Assembly (NCBI RefSeq): GCF_963667045.1
Contig: NZ_OY762934.1
Location: 3,054,501-3,118,500 of the forward strand
DNA length: 64,000 bases
Direction of reading: 5' to 3'
Source of the DNA: an uncultured Cohaesibacter sp.
Lineage (GTDB): Bacteria > Pseudomonadota > Alphaproteobacteria > Rhizobiales > Cohaesibacteraceae
Translations under genes and position numbers: made by a program
Shown here: positions 56,692-64,000 of the stretch, piece after piece
Layout: each line of letters begins with the position of its first letter
Position numbering within the stretch: position 1 is the stretch's first letter
The notes under the pieces: model-generated
The model's database searches: none
What the model was told of the DNA's origin: nothing
Seen by the model: the letters and a program-made list of their open reading frames with translations, nothing else

Positions 56692-58035
56692 TTATCGGAT
56701 CGCATCCAGCGTCATCCGCAGGCGAGAGATCAGCAGATCCACTTCCTGCTCACTGATGCAAATGGGGGGAGCCAGACCGATGATATCATCGGCAAAGGCG
56801 CGGAAGAGGACGCCGTTCTGATAGCCTGCCTCGGCAAGGCGGGCGGCGACATTCATCTCTTTTGTCGGCTTGGCCTTTGTCTTCTTGTCCGTGACGATCT
56901 CGATCGCTGCCAGGAGCCCCTTGGCGCGCACGTCGCCGACGAGGGGGTGATCGAGAAGGGTTTTCAGCTGGGTCTCGAAATAGGCCCCGACCTTGATGGA
57001 ATTGTCGATCAGGCCTTCTTCATAAAGCTTGATCACTGCAAGCGCAACGGCAGCGCTCACCGGGTGGCCCGAATAGGTGAAGCCATGACCAAAGGCCACA
57101 CCCTCAGGGGCGGCATCAGCCATGACCTGATAGATGCGGTCGGAAACAAAGACGGCACCCATGGGCACATAGCCCGAGGTCAGGCCCTTGGCCGTGGTCA
57201 GAAAATCCGGTGTCAGACCTTCATGCTCGCAGGCAAACATCGGGCCGGTGCGACCAAAGCCGGTTATCACTTCATCGACGATGAAAAGGATGTCCAGCGC
57301 GCGGCAGGTGTCCTGCATTGCCTTGGCGTAGCCTTCCGGCGGCACGATTACGCCACCGGAGCCCTGCACAGGTTCCATGATGAAGGCGGCGACATTTTCG
57401 GCCCCGAGTTCCGACACCTTGGCTTTCAGATTGGCCACCCCTTGTGCGATGATATCTGCATCGGACGCGGCCTCGTTGCGATAGGGATAGGACGAGGGCA
57501 GGTAATGCTGCCAGGGCATGGGCAGGTCGAACTTGTCGTGAAAGAGCGGTAAAGCCGTGAGGCCAGCCCCGTTGGAGCTTGAGCCATGATAGCCCTTCTC
57601 AAGGCTGATGAAGTGCTTCTTGTTCGCTGCGCCCTTGGCGTTGAAATAGTAGCGCACCATGCGGATGACCGTATCCACCGCATCCGAGCCCCCGAGGGTG
57701 AAGAAAACATGATCGAGGTCGCCGGGAGCCAGGTCTGCCAGCTTTGCTGCCAGTTCGATCGTCGGCTCGCTCGCATAATGAAAATAGCCCGTCGCATAGG
57801 GAAGGCGACGCATCTGTTCCGTGGCGGCCTCTACAACGCTTTCGTGGCCATAACCGGCATTGACGCACCAGAGACCCGCAAAGCCGTCGAGTAGTTCATT
57901 GCCCTCGGCATCCGTAAGGAACACGCCCTTTCCCGATTGCATGATTGTTGCACCACGCGCCTCATGGGCTCGTAGGGGCAAGACGGGATGAAAGTAATGG
58001 GCACGGTCTTTCTCAATCAGTGAATTTGAACGCAT
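56692..58035 (-). CDS. Class III aminotransferase (omega-amino acid:pyruvate type)
   Basis: The 447-residue PLP enzyme has GLWCVNAGYGHESVVEAA, LGGSDAVDTVIRMVRYYF, the PLP-stacking EKGYHGSSSNGAGL, FIVDEVITGFGRTG, and the PLP lysine in LTTAKGLTSGYVPMGA. These mark the branch of beta-alanine/putrescine/omega-amino-acid transaminases, which move an amino group from a terminal amine to pyruvate or 2-oxoglutarate. The semialdehyde formed would be the substrate of the gabD product, four genes downstream. The true donor is unknown. Confidence 0.9.
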   Translation of the reverse strand: MRSNSLIEKDRAHYFHPVLPLRAHEARGATIMQSGKGVFLTDAEGNELLDGFAGLWCVNAGYGHESVVEAATEQMRRLPYATGYFHYASEPTIELAAKLADLAPGDLDHVFFTLGGSDAVDTVIRMVRYYFNAKGAANKKHFISLEKGYHGSSSNGAGLTALPLFHDKFDLPMPWQHYLPSSYPYRNEAASDADIIAQGVANLKAKVSELGAENVAAFIMEPVQGSGGVIVPPEGYAKAMQDTCRALDILFIVDEVITGFGRTGPMFACEHEGLTPDFLTTAKGLTSGYVPMGAVFVSDRIYQVMADAAPEGVAFGHGFTYSGHPVSAAVALAVIKLYEEGLIDNSIKVGAYFETQLKTLLDHPLVGDVRAKGLLAAIEIVTDKKTKAKPTKEMNVAARLAEAGYQNGVLFRAFADDIIGLAPPICISEQEVDLLISRLRMTLDAIR

Positions 58036-58188
58036 CGTGGTCTTTCCTTGTCTGACGATGCCTCAAGGCTAAAGCATTGTGCTGGCAGCAATGGGCGAAT
58101 ACGGAAGTGTTTTTGGCATGCGATGCTGACTTTCTGGTCAGAGTTGGCATTCTGTGCTGTGGACCCTGTGCGGGCTTGCAGCGACGCT

Positions 58189-59499
58189 CTAGTTGAAGGC
58201 CAATTGCGGCAACCAGAGCGACAGGATGGGGAACAGTATCAGGATCAACAGGGTCAGGAAGTCCATAACGATGAACCAGGTAACGCCCTTGAACACTTCA
58301 GGCAGGGTTACGATGTCGCCAAGGGATCCCTTGATCATGTAGACATTGAGCCCGATGGGAGGCGTGACCAGACCAATCTCGAGCAGTTTGATGACAATGA
58401 TGCCGAACCAGACCGGGTTCAGTCCGGTGGTATCGACAAGCGGCAGGATGAGAGGCAAGGTCAAAAGCAACAGCCCGATGCTGTCGATGAGCATCCCCAG
58501 AGCGACATAGAGAATGGTGATGGCCAGCAGGATCCACCACGACTCGGCACTCACCGACAGGATCATGTTGGCAAAGGCGGCTGGCAGTCCGGACATCGCC
58601 AGAAAGCGGGTGAAAAACAGGGACCCGATCAGAATGATGAAGATGCCTGCTGTCGCGATGATCGCCTGCCGGATAGCTTCAAACAGTGCATCCCGCGTCA
58701 GCTTGCTTCGAATGAAGGCGATCACACCGGCGATGAATGCACCAATAGCGCCTGCTTCCGTGGGAGAGAAAAGACCCGAGAATATGCCTCCCAGTACCGC
58801 AAGGATGAGGATTGGCAGGGGCCAGATTTCGCGCAGGATGGTGCTTCTGTCCTCTTGCGAGACCTCGATGTTGGCCGATCCGGCAAGGCTTGGATTTATT
58901 TTCACGCGGATGACGATCATGGTCATATAGATGAGGGCGGAGAGAAGACCTGGAATGAACCCGGCCATGAACAACTGCCCGACAGAAACCTGCGCATAGA
59001 CGCCATACAGAATGAGCAGAACCGAGGGCGGGATTAGCGAGCCAAGCGTGCCAGACGCGGCGATGGTGCCCGTCGCCAGGCCCTTGTCATAGCCGTTGCG
59101 CAGCATCTCGGGGACGGCAATGCGCGACATGGCGGACGCGGTGGCTGTGGACGAACCGGCAGCCGCGGCAAAGAAAGCGCAGGCCCCCACCGAGGCAACC
59201 GCGAGGCCACCGGGCAACCGGGCCAATACCAGCCGCAGGGCAGTGAACAACCCTCGTGTCATGTCGGTGGTTGAGCACAGGAAACCCATGAGCAGGAACA
59301 TCGGGGCTGCCGATAGCTCCCATTGTCCGACATAGTCGAAGGGGGTGGCGGAAATCATGCCCCATGCCACATTCATGTTGAACATCGAAGCGATGCCGAA
59401 GACGGAAACAACCCCGAGGCTGAGGCCGATCGGTACTCTGAGGGCGATCAGGCCGAGCGCGACAAAGGTTCCGATGATGCCAATATCAAGATTACTCAT
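58189..59499 (-). CDS. TRAP transporter large permease (DctM family)
   Basis: The 436-residue protein has about 12 to 13 hydrophobic helices, with the typical LIALRVPIGLSLGVV start, AAAGSSTATASAMSRI, and GTLGSLIPPSVLLILYGVYA. LLTLPLILPLVDTTGLNPVWFGIIVI is in the C-terminal half. It forms the channel part of a sodium-driven uptake system for an acidic or zwitterionic small molecule. It begins 13 bp downstream of the dctQ stop. The 153-bp gap to the aminotransferase gene holds nothing obvious. Confidence 0.93.
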   Translation of the reverse strand: MSNLDIGIIGTFVALGLIALRVPIGLSLGVVSVFGIASMFNMNVAWGMISATPFDYVGQWELSAAPMFLLMGFLCSTTDMTRGLFTALRLVLARLPGGLAVASVGACAFFAAAAGSSTATASAMSRIAVPEMLRNGYDKGLATGTIAASGTLGSLIPPSVLLILYGVYAQVSVGQLFMAGFIPGLLSALIYMTMIVIRVKINPSLAGSANIEVSQEDRSTILREIWPLPILILAVLGGIFSGLFSPTEAGAIGAFIAGVIAFIRSKLTRDALFEAIRQAIIATAGIFIILIGSLFFTRFLAMSGLPAAFANMILSVSAESWWILLAITILYVALGMLIDSIGLLLLTLPLILPLVDTTGLNPVWFGIIVIKLLEIGLVTPPIGLNVYMIKGSLGDIVTLPEVFKGVTWFIVMDFLTLLILILFPILSLWLPQLAFN

Positions 59500-59511
59500 C
59501 TGTTAGATCTT

Positions 59512-60006
59512 TCAGAATGCCCGACGCTCAAGAAGCGATTGCAGGAGATTGGAGAGAAGGGCACAGCACATGCCGAAGAAACCCAGAGGCAACGCCCAGC
59601 GCGCAGGCCAGAGATAGAAGGTGAAATTGGCCATAGCCGTCTGCTGGCTGCGAGTCGCCTGCAAAGCGTCAAGCAAAGTCTGCCAGCCCATCATGCCAAA
59701 GAAGAGAAGCCCGACGAGACAGGAGAAAATATAAAGTGCGGTCTGCACAGATTGGGGCAGACGCTGGGCTAGGAGATCAACACGAATGTGCTGGTGCTTT
59801 ATCTCGACATATCCAAGAGGGAGAAAGACCAGACAAACCATATAGTAGAAGGAAACGACTTCGAGTGTTCCTTGGATGGAGACACCACTGTTGCGCAAAA
59901 CAACGTCGACCGTGATGTGTAGCATCATCAAAACGAGAAACAGGCCGCTCGCCAGGAGGAAGACACGATTGAGCAGCCGCACCAGCCGGTGCGCGGAAAT
60001 ATGCAT
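59512..60006 (-). CDS. TRAP transporter small permease (DctQ family)
   Basis: The 164-residue protein has four hydrophobic helices, with HITVDVVLRNSGVSIQGTLEV and FFGMMGWQTLLDALQATRSQQTAM. It matches the DctQ family by helix pattern and position between dctP and dctM. An intercistronic hairpin separates it from dctP. Confidence 0.9.
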   Translation of the reverse strand: MHISAHRLVRLLNRVFLLASGLFLVLMMLHITVDVVLRNSGVSIQGTLEVVSFYYMVCLVFLPLGYVEIKHQHIRVDLLAQRLPQSVQTALYIFSCLVGLLFFGMMGWQTLLDALQATRSQQTAMANFTFYLWPARWALPLGFFGMCCALLSNLLQSLLERRAF

Positions 60007-60027
60007 TATTCGCCTCTGTCAAAAGGG

Positions 60028-60058
60028 GAAGATATCGGCCGACGGGGCCGATATCTTC
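60028..60058 (-). terminator. Intercistronic hairpin in the TRAP operon
   Basis: A 13-bp perfect stem (GAAGATATCGGCC / GGCCGATATCTTC) with a 5-nt loop lies between dctP and dctQ, followed by a short CCCCTTTT. It probably stabilises or attenuates so that the binding protein is made in excess of the permease. Confidence 0.75.
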
Positions 60059-60066
60059 CTTGGGAG

Positions 60067-61185
60067 TTATTTCACGCCATAGCTGGCCGGATCGAGATCG
60101 CCATAGATCTCCTTCATCGCCAGTTCGGTCAGCGCATCCTCGTCATCGGTATCGACCGATGCGAGCAGGTTTTCCCATTTGGTGACAGTTGCGCGGAAAT
60201 CGTCGATGACTTCCTTGCTGTTGGACAGGCCGAATTTCTCGGTACCGGTCTGATAGGCGGCATTCAGGGCTTCCTCGCGGAAGGCCTCCACCGACTGGCG
60301 CAGATCATCCGCAGGCTCGAAGACAGTATTACCCTTCTCCTTGGCCTCTTCCAGAGCCTCGTCGGCGCGCTTGACATAGTTGATGACCATGCGGGACATG
60401 GAGCGGGCCGAGGCTTCCATCAGGATGGCGTGCTGATCCGCGCTCAGTCCGGACCAGAATGCCTGATTGTAGCCCCAGAGCGGGCCGGACCAATACATGC
60501 CGGTTGGCAGCAGGGTGGTGTATTTGGCGACCTCCCAGAGCGAACGATCGATCAGATCGTTTGCTGCGTTGCTGGCGCAATCAAGGGAGCCGCGTTCAAG
60601 GCCGGTATACATTTCGGAGGAGGGGACGTTAACGGGAATGCCGCCAGCCTTCTCCACCCACATGGAAACCGTGGAACCGGCGGTGCGGATGCGTTTGCCC
60701 TTGATTTCCTCCAGGTTGGTCACCGGGGAAGAGCAGAACAGTATATAGGGAGGGGTCGAATAGGCACCCAGATAGACGATGCCGCTGTCTTCCCATTCCT
60801 TCAGCTGGGTTGCATTGTGCATCGAGAAGTCCGCTGTTGCGAAGATCAGGGTCTTTGCATCGGAATAGTTGAAGCCCAGTTCCTGAACAGCGTTGGCAAC
60901 CGGCAGGTCGGATGGGGTGTAGATGGCAGCATGGTTGACCACCTGCGCGACATTGTCCCGTGCGCCCTGAAGGCTGGCGCGCGGTGACAAGAGAACCGAA
61001 CCAGTATAGACCTGCGGATTGAGATCACCGTCGGACAGATCCTTGACGATCTCTGCCCACTCTCCATAACCATACTTGGAAAGTGGATGTGCGATGTCAT
61101 AAAAGGAGTTTGCGATGAAATCGGTGGCCGAGGCTGGCATCGCAGTGAGCGTTGCAAGCGCGAGGCCAAGAGCGAGTTTTTTCAA
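60067..61185 (-). CDS. TRAP transporter substrate-binding protein (DctP family)
   Basis: The 372-residue precursor has a signal peptide MKKLALGLALATLTAMPASA. The mature part shows the DctP fold: FGxx-like FDIAHPLSKYGYGEWAEIVKDL, YIPSDLPVANAVQEL, LRTAGSTVSMWVEKAGGIPVNVPSSEMYTGLERGSLDCA, the P-type arginine loop, and SGPLWGYNQAFWSGLSADQ. It captures the substrate in the periplasm for the DctQM permease. The ligand cannot be read from the sequence. Confidence 0.92.
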   Translation of the reverse strand: MKKLALGLALATLTAMPASATDFIANSFYDIAHPLSKYGYGEWAEIVKDLSDGDLNPQVYTGSVLLSPRASLQGARDNVAQVVNHAAIYTPSDLPVANAVQELGFNYSDAKTLIFATADFSMHNATQLKEWEDSGIVYLGAYSTPPYILFCSSPVTNLEEIKGKRIRTAGSTVSMWVEKAGGIPVNVPSSEMYTGLERGSLDCASNAANDLIDRSLWEVAKYTTLLPTGMYWSGPLWGYNQAFWSGLSADQHAILMEASARSMSRMVINYVKRADEALEEAKEKGNTVFEPADDLRQSVEAFREEALNAAYQTGTEKFGLSNSKEVIDDFRATVTKWENLLASVDTDDEDALTELAMKEIYGDLDPASYGVK

Positions 61186-61268
61186 GAGTGTTCTCCGTCT
61201 GTTGTGATTGCTTGTCTCACCTGTTGTATGATTTTTCGGTGATGTGTATTATGGAGACTAAGTTAAAA

Positions 61269-61286
61269 ACAAGCTGTACTGTTTGT
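61269..61286. promoter_or_regulatory. TetR operator candidate at the divergent dctP/TetR promoter
   Basis: ACAAGCTGTACTGTTTGT is an imperfect dyad (14 of 18 positions symmetric) in the 172-bp gap between dctP and the TetR-type gene. Related 18-bp words stand in front of the second TRAP operon. Confidence 0.5.
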
Positions 61287-61357
61287 AAATAGAAATCGAC
61301 ATGAGAGGTCCCAATCTGGCATTGCCATGTATAATGGGACAAGGAGGACTAAGGAAA

Positions 61358-62041
61358 ATGAAGCCGCAGGTCGAGGACACTGTTGACGTGATACCAACTC
61401 AGAAGCCCCGGCGTCGAACGCAGGAGGAGCGTTCGCACGCCACCCGTGTTCAGGTCTGTGACGCGACGCTGGATATGCTCTCCGAGCTGGGCTACGAGCA
61501 GATCTCGACAACCATGATTGCAAAGAAGGCGAATGTTTCCCGAGGAGCCCTGACGCATCAGTTCCCGACGCGAAACCAGCTTCTTGTGGCTGCCTATCAG
61601 CATCTGGTCGATGGCTGGGGAGAGATCTATCCCCTTGGCGAACAATATGACGTCGATCGCTTCACCATTCGGGACATGATTGATGTGTTTTGGGACAACA
61701 TATTCTCGACCAAGCGCTATATTGCGGCGCTCGAACTGATGCTTGCGGCGCGGCAGGACAATGAACTAGGTCGCTCCTTGCGAGAGGTGATGGAGAGCTG
61801 GATCAAGAAGCGTGATGCCAAGACGCTGGTGCTCTTGTGGGGGGACGTGAGCAACGAGAGCAACTCGCTCTATTTCCAGCTTGTCCTGTCTGTGCTGCGC
61901 GGGATCGCAGTCCATCAGAGTTTCGATCAGGACGAGACGGTCGCCCCTCAATTGCTTGAAATGTGGAAGCGAATTGCGCACCGGGTCGAAGAGGATCCGA
62001 TGCGCGAAGAGCTGATTACAGGGAAGCGGCTTTCTTCTTGA
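61358..62041 (+). CDS. TetR-family transcriptional regulator
   Basis: The 227-residue protein has a TetR helix-turn-helix (ATLDMLSELGYEQISTTMIAKKANVSRGALTHQFPTRNQLL) after a charged N-terminal tail. The C-terminal ligand domain is long and helical. Start ATG 61358 follows AGGAGG (61342-61347); ATG 61334 is an alternative. It diverges from the TRAP operon and converges on the amidohydrolase gene with a 26-nt overlap. It probably represses the whole transport and catabolic locus, with the imported substrate or a product as inducer. Confidence 0.9.
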   Translation: MKPQVEDTVDVIPTQKPRRRTQEERSHATRVQVCDATLDMLSELGYEQISTTMIAKKANVSRGALTHQFPTRNQLLVAAYQHLVDGWGEIYPLGEQYDVDRFTIRDMIDVFWDNIFSTKRYIAALELMLAARQDNELGRSLREVMESWIKKRDAKTLVLLWGDVSNESNSLYFQLVLSVLRGIAVHQSFDQDETVAPQLLEMWKRIAHRVEEDPMREELITGKRLSS

Positions 62042-63251
62042 TCGCGCCATTCTGCAGGATGAGCGGCATGTGCGCTCCCTGATCGGCCAGAAGGCCAAGA
62101 TCGTCAAGCGGGTTGCCATCCACAACGATGAGGTCGGCAAAGGCGCCCGGCGCGATTGTGCCGATCTGACCCTCCATGCGCAGCACTTTGGCAGCATCGA
62201 TGGTGGCTGAGCGAATGACGGCGTCAGATGGAAGGTAGCGACCGCGCAGTTCAAATTCGCCGGACTGTTGGGGATGCATGCCGCCTAGCAGGTCCGTGCC
62301 ATAGCCCATGACAATGCCAGCCTTGTGCATCTTGGCGAGACGCTCAAGGCCCGCCTCCCGTACATCCTCGATCTTGGCGACCGATTCGGGTGGCAAGCCG
62401 AACTGGGCGCCTTCCTTGGCCAGATAGTCGAAGGTGATGTTGGTTGGCACCACGACCTGTCCTTCCCGGGCAATGCGGGCCATGGTATCATCGCTCATCA
62501 GGTTGCCGTGTTCGATACACTCGACGCCGCAGTCAAGGGCGCGCACGATAGCCGCGTCGTCGTAGAGATGGGCCGCAACATAAGAGCCAAAGCCCTTGGC
62601 AACTTCGACGGCGGCCTTGATCTCATCCACCGAGAAGACCAGATAGCCAACCGGATCAGACGGCGAAGAGACGCCACCATCGGCCATGATCTTGATAAAT
62701 TGTGCGCCGTTTTTCAGCTCTTCCCGAGCGGCCTGAAGAACGGCAGGCACACCGTCACAGACACGGCCAAGGGCGCCGAGTTTGTCGGGGTAGTAGCTGA
62801 CATCTCGATTATGATAGGCACCTCGATAGTCGGTGTGGCCACCTGACTGGGACAAGGCCTTGCCACAAATCACAAGCCGCGGTGCGTCAATCAGGCTGGC
62901 TTCGGTCGCCATCTGAAGGCCACGATCAGCACCGCCCAGATCGCGCACGGTGGTGAAGCCGCGCATCAGCATGTTCTTCATGATCCGGGCTGACTGAAGC
63001 GCCACCCAGGCATTTGGCAGTTCCGCATTCTGGCCCAGATTTGCCGTTGTCGCGATCACATGCACATGGCAGTCGATCAGGCCCGGCATCACGATTGCGC
63101 CTTTGAGATCAAGGGTTTCGTCTGCATCGAATGTGACATCTGCGGCGACATCGACGAACTTTCCATCCTTGATGGCAATATCAACGGTGCAAGACGGCTC
63201 CGGGCTTGTTCCGTCAACGATGCGGGCATTCCTGATCAACAATGATGACAT
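62016..63251 (-). CDS. Amidohydrolase (imidazolonepropionase-related, dipeptidase-like)
   Basis: The 411-residue protein has the metal-site motif DCHVHV, then GGADRGL, a possible carboxylated lysine in QFIKIMADGG, AAHLYDD, CIEHGN, and the acidic ligand in YGTDLLGGMHPQ. The pattern matches the amidohydrolase branch that includes Caulobacter Xaa-Arg/Lys dipeptidases and imidazolonepropionase relatives. It may cleave an N-acyl amino acid or dipeptide, giving an amino acid for the aminotransferase pathway; that link is inference. It diverges from the second TRAP gene. Confidence 0.85.
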   Translation of the reverse strand: MSSLLIRNARIVDGTSPEPSCTVDIAIKDGKFVDVAADVTFDADETLDLKGAIVMPGLIDCHVHVIATTANLGQNAELPNAWVALQSARIMKNMLMRGFTTVRDLGGADRGLQMATEASLIDAPRLVICGKALSQSGGHTDYRGAYHNRDVSYYPDKLGALGRVCDGVPAVLQAAREELKNGAQFIKIMADGGVSSPSDPVGYLVFSVDEIKAAVEVAKGFGSYVAAHLYDDAAIVRALDCGVECIEHGNLMSDDTMARIAREGQVVVPTNITFDYLAKEGAQFGLPPESVAKIEDVREAGLERLAKMHKAGIVMGYGTDLLGGMHPQQSGEFELRGRYLPSDAVIRSATIDAAKVLRMEGQIGTIAPGAFADLIVVDGNPLDDLGLLADQGAHMPLILQNGAIKKKAASL

Positions 63252-63310
63252 GGCCTTTTGAAATCCTTTTTGAGTTTGTCGTGGCTTACAATTGAAACGA
63301 GCCTTGATTT

Positions 63311-63328
63311 ACGAACAGCTTTGCTTGT
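63311..63328. promoter_or_regulatory. Operator candidate before the amidohydrolase/second dctP, copy 1
   Basis: ACGAACAGCTTTGCTTGT shares 13 of 18 positions with the reverse complement of the dyad at 61269-61286. Confidence 0.4.
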
Positions 63329-63333
63329 AACAT

Positions 63334-63351
63334 AAGAACAGCACAGTCTGT
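63334..63351. promoter_or_regulatory. Operator candidate before the amidohydrolase/second dctP, copy 2
   Basis: AAGAACAGCACAGTCTGT shares 13 of 18 positions with the reverse complement of the dyad at 61269-61286, in the same divergent gap. Confidence 0.4.
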
Positions 63352-63463
63352 AACTGAGGTAAAGTCCTAGCTGACATTTCTTCAAGGCAAAGTGCAAAGC
63401 AGCACCTATAAGCTGCATCCAACTGATCAGCCCCTCGGGGCACTCCATGGGAACATAACAATC

Positions 63464-64000
63464 ATGCTTCGCAATCTCCTTCTTACAACCGTTGGCTTTT
63501 TGGCTCTTGCGAGCACAGCAGCCAATGCCGCCAATTGGGATTTCGCATCGGAATATCCCGCAAGCTCCCTGAATGGCCAGACCGCGGACAAATTCGCCGA
63601 AGCGGTCGCCCAAAAGACCGTCGGCTCTCTGACAATCACCGTGCATCACGGCGGAGCGCTCGGATACAAGAGCATTGACCAGTTTGACGCTGTTGGCGAC
63701 GGTGCCTTGCAGGCGGCCTCTTCGGCCTTCGTTTTCTGGCCCGGAATTGATCCCATTTTCCAGCTGTCCGCTCTGCCATTTCTCGCCCCTACCACCGAAG
63801 ATGTTGCAAGGCTCTATGAACTCGCCCGGCCCGAATATGACGCCGTCTTTGCCGCAAACAACCAGATGCTGCTGTTCGCAACACCGTGGCCATCGTCCGG
63901 GCTCTGGGGCAACAAGGCTTTCACGTCCCTCGCAGATCTTGAGGGTGTGAAGGTGCGCACCTATGATGTCGGCTCGACCGAAGTGATGCGCAATGCCGGG
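63464..64000 (+). CDS. Second TRAP transporter substrate-binding protein (partial)
   Basis: Starting at ATG 63464 the frame is open to the window edge (179 codons). It has a signal peptide MLRNLLLTTVGFLALASTAANA, then NWDFASEYPASSLNGQTADKFAEAV, a typical DctP N-terminus. GGALGYKSIDQFDAVGDGALQAAS and DLEGVKVRTYDVGSTEVMRN also fit. The 3' half is missing. It diverges from the amidohydrolase gene and probably leads a second dctPQM set. Confidence 0.85.
   Translation, partial: MLRNLLLTTVGFLALASTAANAANWDFASEYPASSLNGQTADKFAEAVAQKTVGSLTITVHHGGALGYKSIDQFDAVGDGALQAASSAFVFWPGIDPIFQLSALPFLAPTTEDVARLYELARPEYDAVFAANNQMLLFATPWPSSGLWGNKAFTSLADLEGVKVRTYDVGSTEVMRNAG

Overview
The window is chromosomal DNA from an alphaproteobacterium, most likely of the order Hyphomicrobiales (Rhizobiales). 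A marine, Cohaesibacter- or Stappia-like lineage is plausible, but this is inferred from gene order and protein flavour and no marker was searched. Supporting signs are dnaQ-coaE-aroE-maf facing hemE-hemJ-rho-mnmE-mnmG-rsmG-parA-parB, the hemC-hemD-mitofilin-hemY block, the tsaD-gpsA-YciI-EVE block, TTTCACGTGAA parS sites, a CtrA-type TTAA-N7-TTAA site and several TRAP transporters.

Region 1 (1-12.4 kb) looks like the replication origin neighbourhood. Genes diverge from the AT-rich 2293-2939 gap: dnaQ, coaE, aroE and maf run left, and hemE, hemJ, rho, mnmE, mnmG, rsmG, parA and parB run right. The gap beside hemE is the best oriC candidate, by analogy with Caulobacter and Sinorhizobium. Seven parS-like sites lie between 7.7 and 13.9 kb, four of them packed between mnmE and mnmG.

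Region 2 (12.5-31.7 kb) mixes housekeeping and respiratory or accessory genes. It holds an MFS exporter, holA, lptE, leuS, a PLP-homeostasis protein, an L,D-transpeptidase and a CowN-type protein (protection of nitrogenase from CO) behind a sigma-54-like promoter. It continues with an orphan OmpR-type regulator, a cyclic-nucleotide-binding protein, acetyl-CoA synthetase, an ornithine cyclodeaminase with a divergent Lrp regulator, a cytochrome c'/cytochrome b561 pair, a saccharopine dehydrogenase, a diguanylate cyclase and a HAD phosphatase.

Region 3 (32-49.6 kb) is conserved core: ffh-rpsP-rimM-trmD-(metallo-hydrolase)-rplS, leuC, a TetR regulator facing a small membrane protein, the EVE/YciI/gpsA/tsaD operon, and hemC-hemD-mitofilin-hemY.

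Region 4 (49.8-64 kb) is accessory. A tRNA-Thr(CGT) is followed by a truncated integrase, an AraC regulator with a divergent small gene, and a frameshifted fragment resembling the aspartate ammonia-lyase C-terminus, which suggests an eroded integration site. A long minus-strand catabolic cluster follows: TRAP transporter (dctPQM), class III aminotransferase, HAD dehalogenase-like protein, Lrp regulator, succinate-semialdehyde dehydrogenase and a D-malate/tartrate-type dehydrogenase. A TetR regulator, an amidohydrolase and the start of a second TRAP binding-protein gene complete it. Related 18-bp dyads in front of both TRAP operons suggest one regulator for the locus. I saw no CRISPR array, complete insertion sequence, rRNA or obviously unprecedented defence or biosynthetic system.
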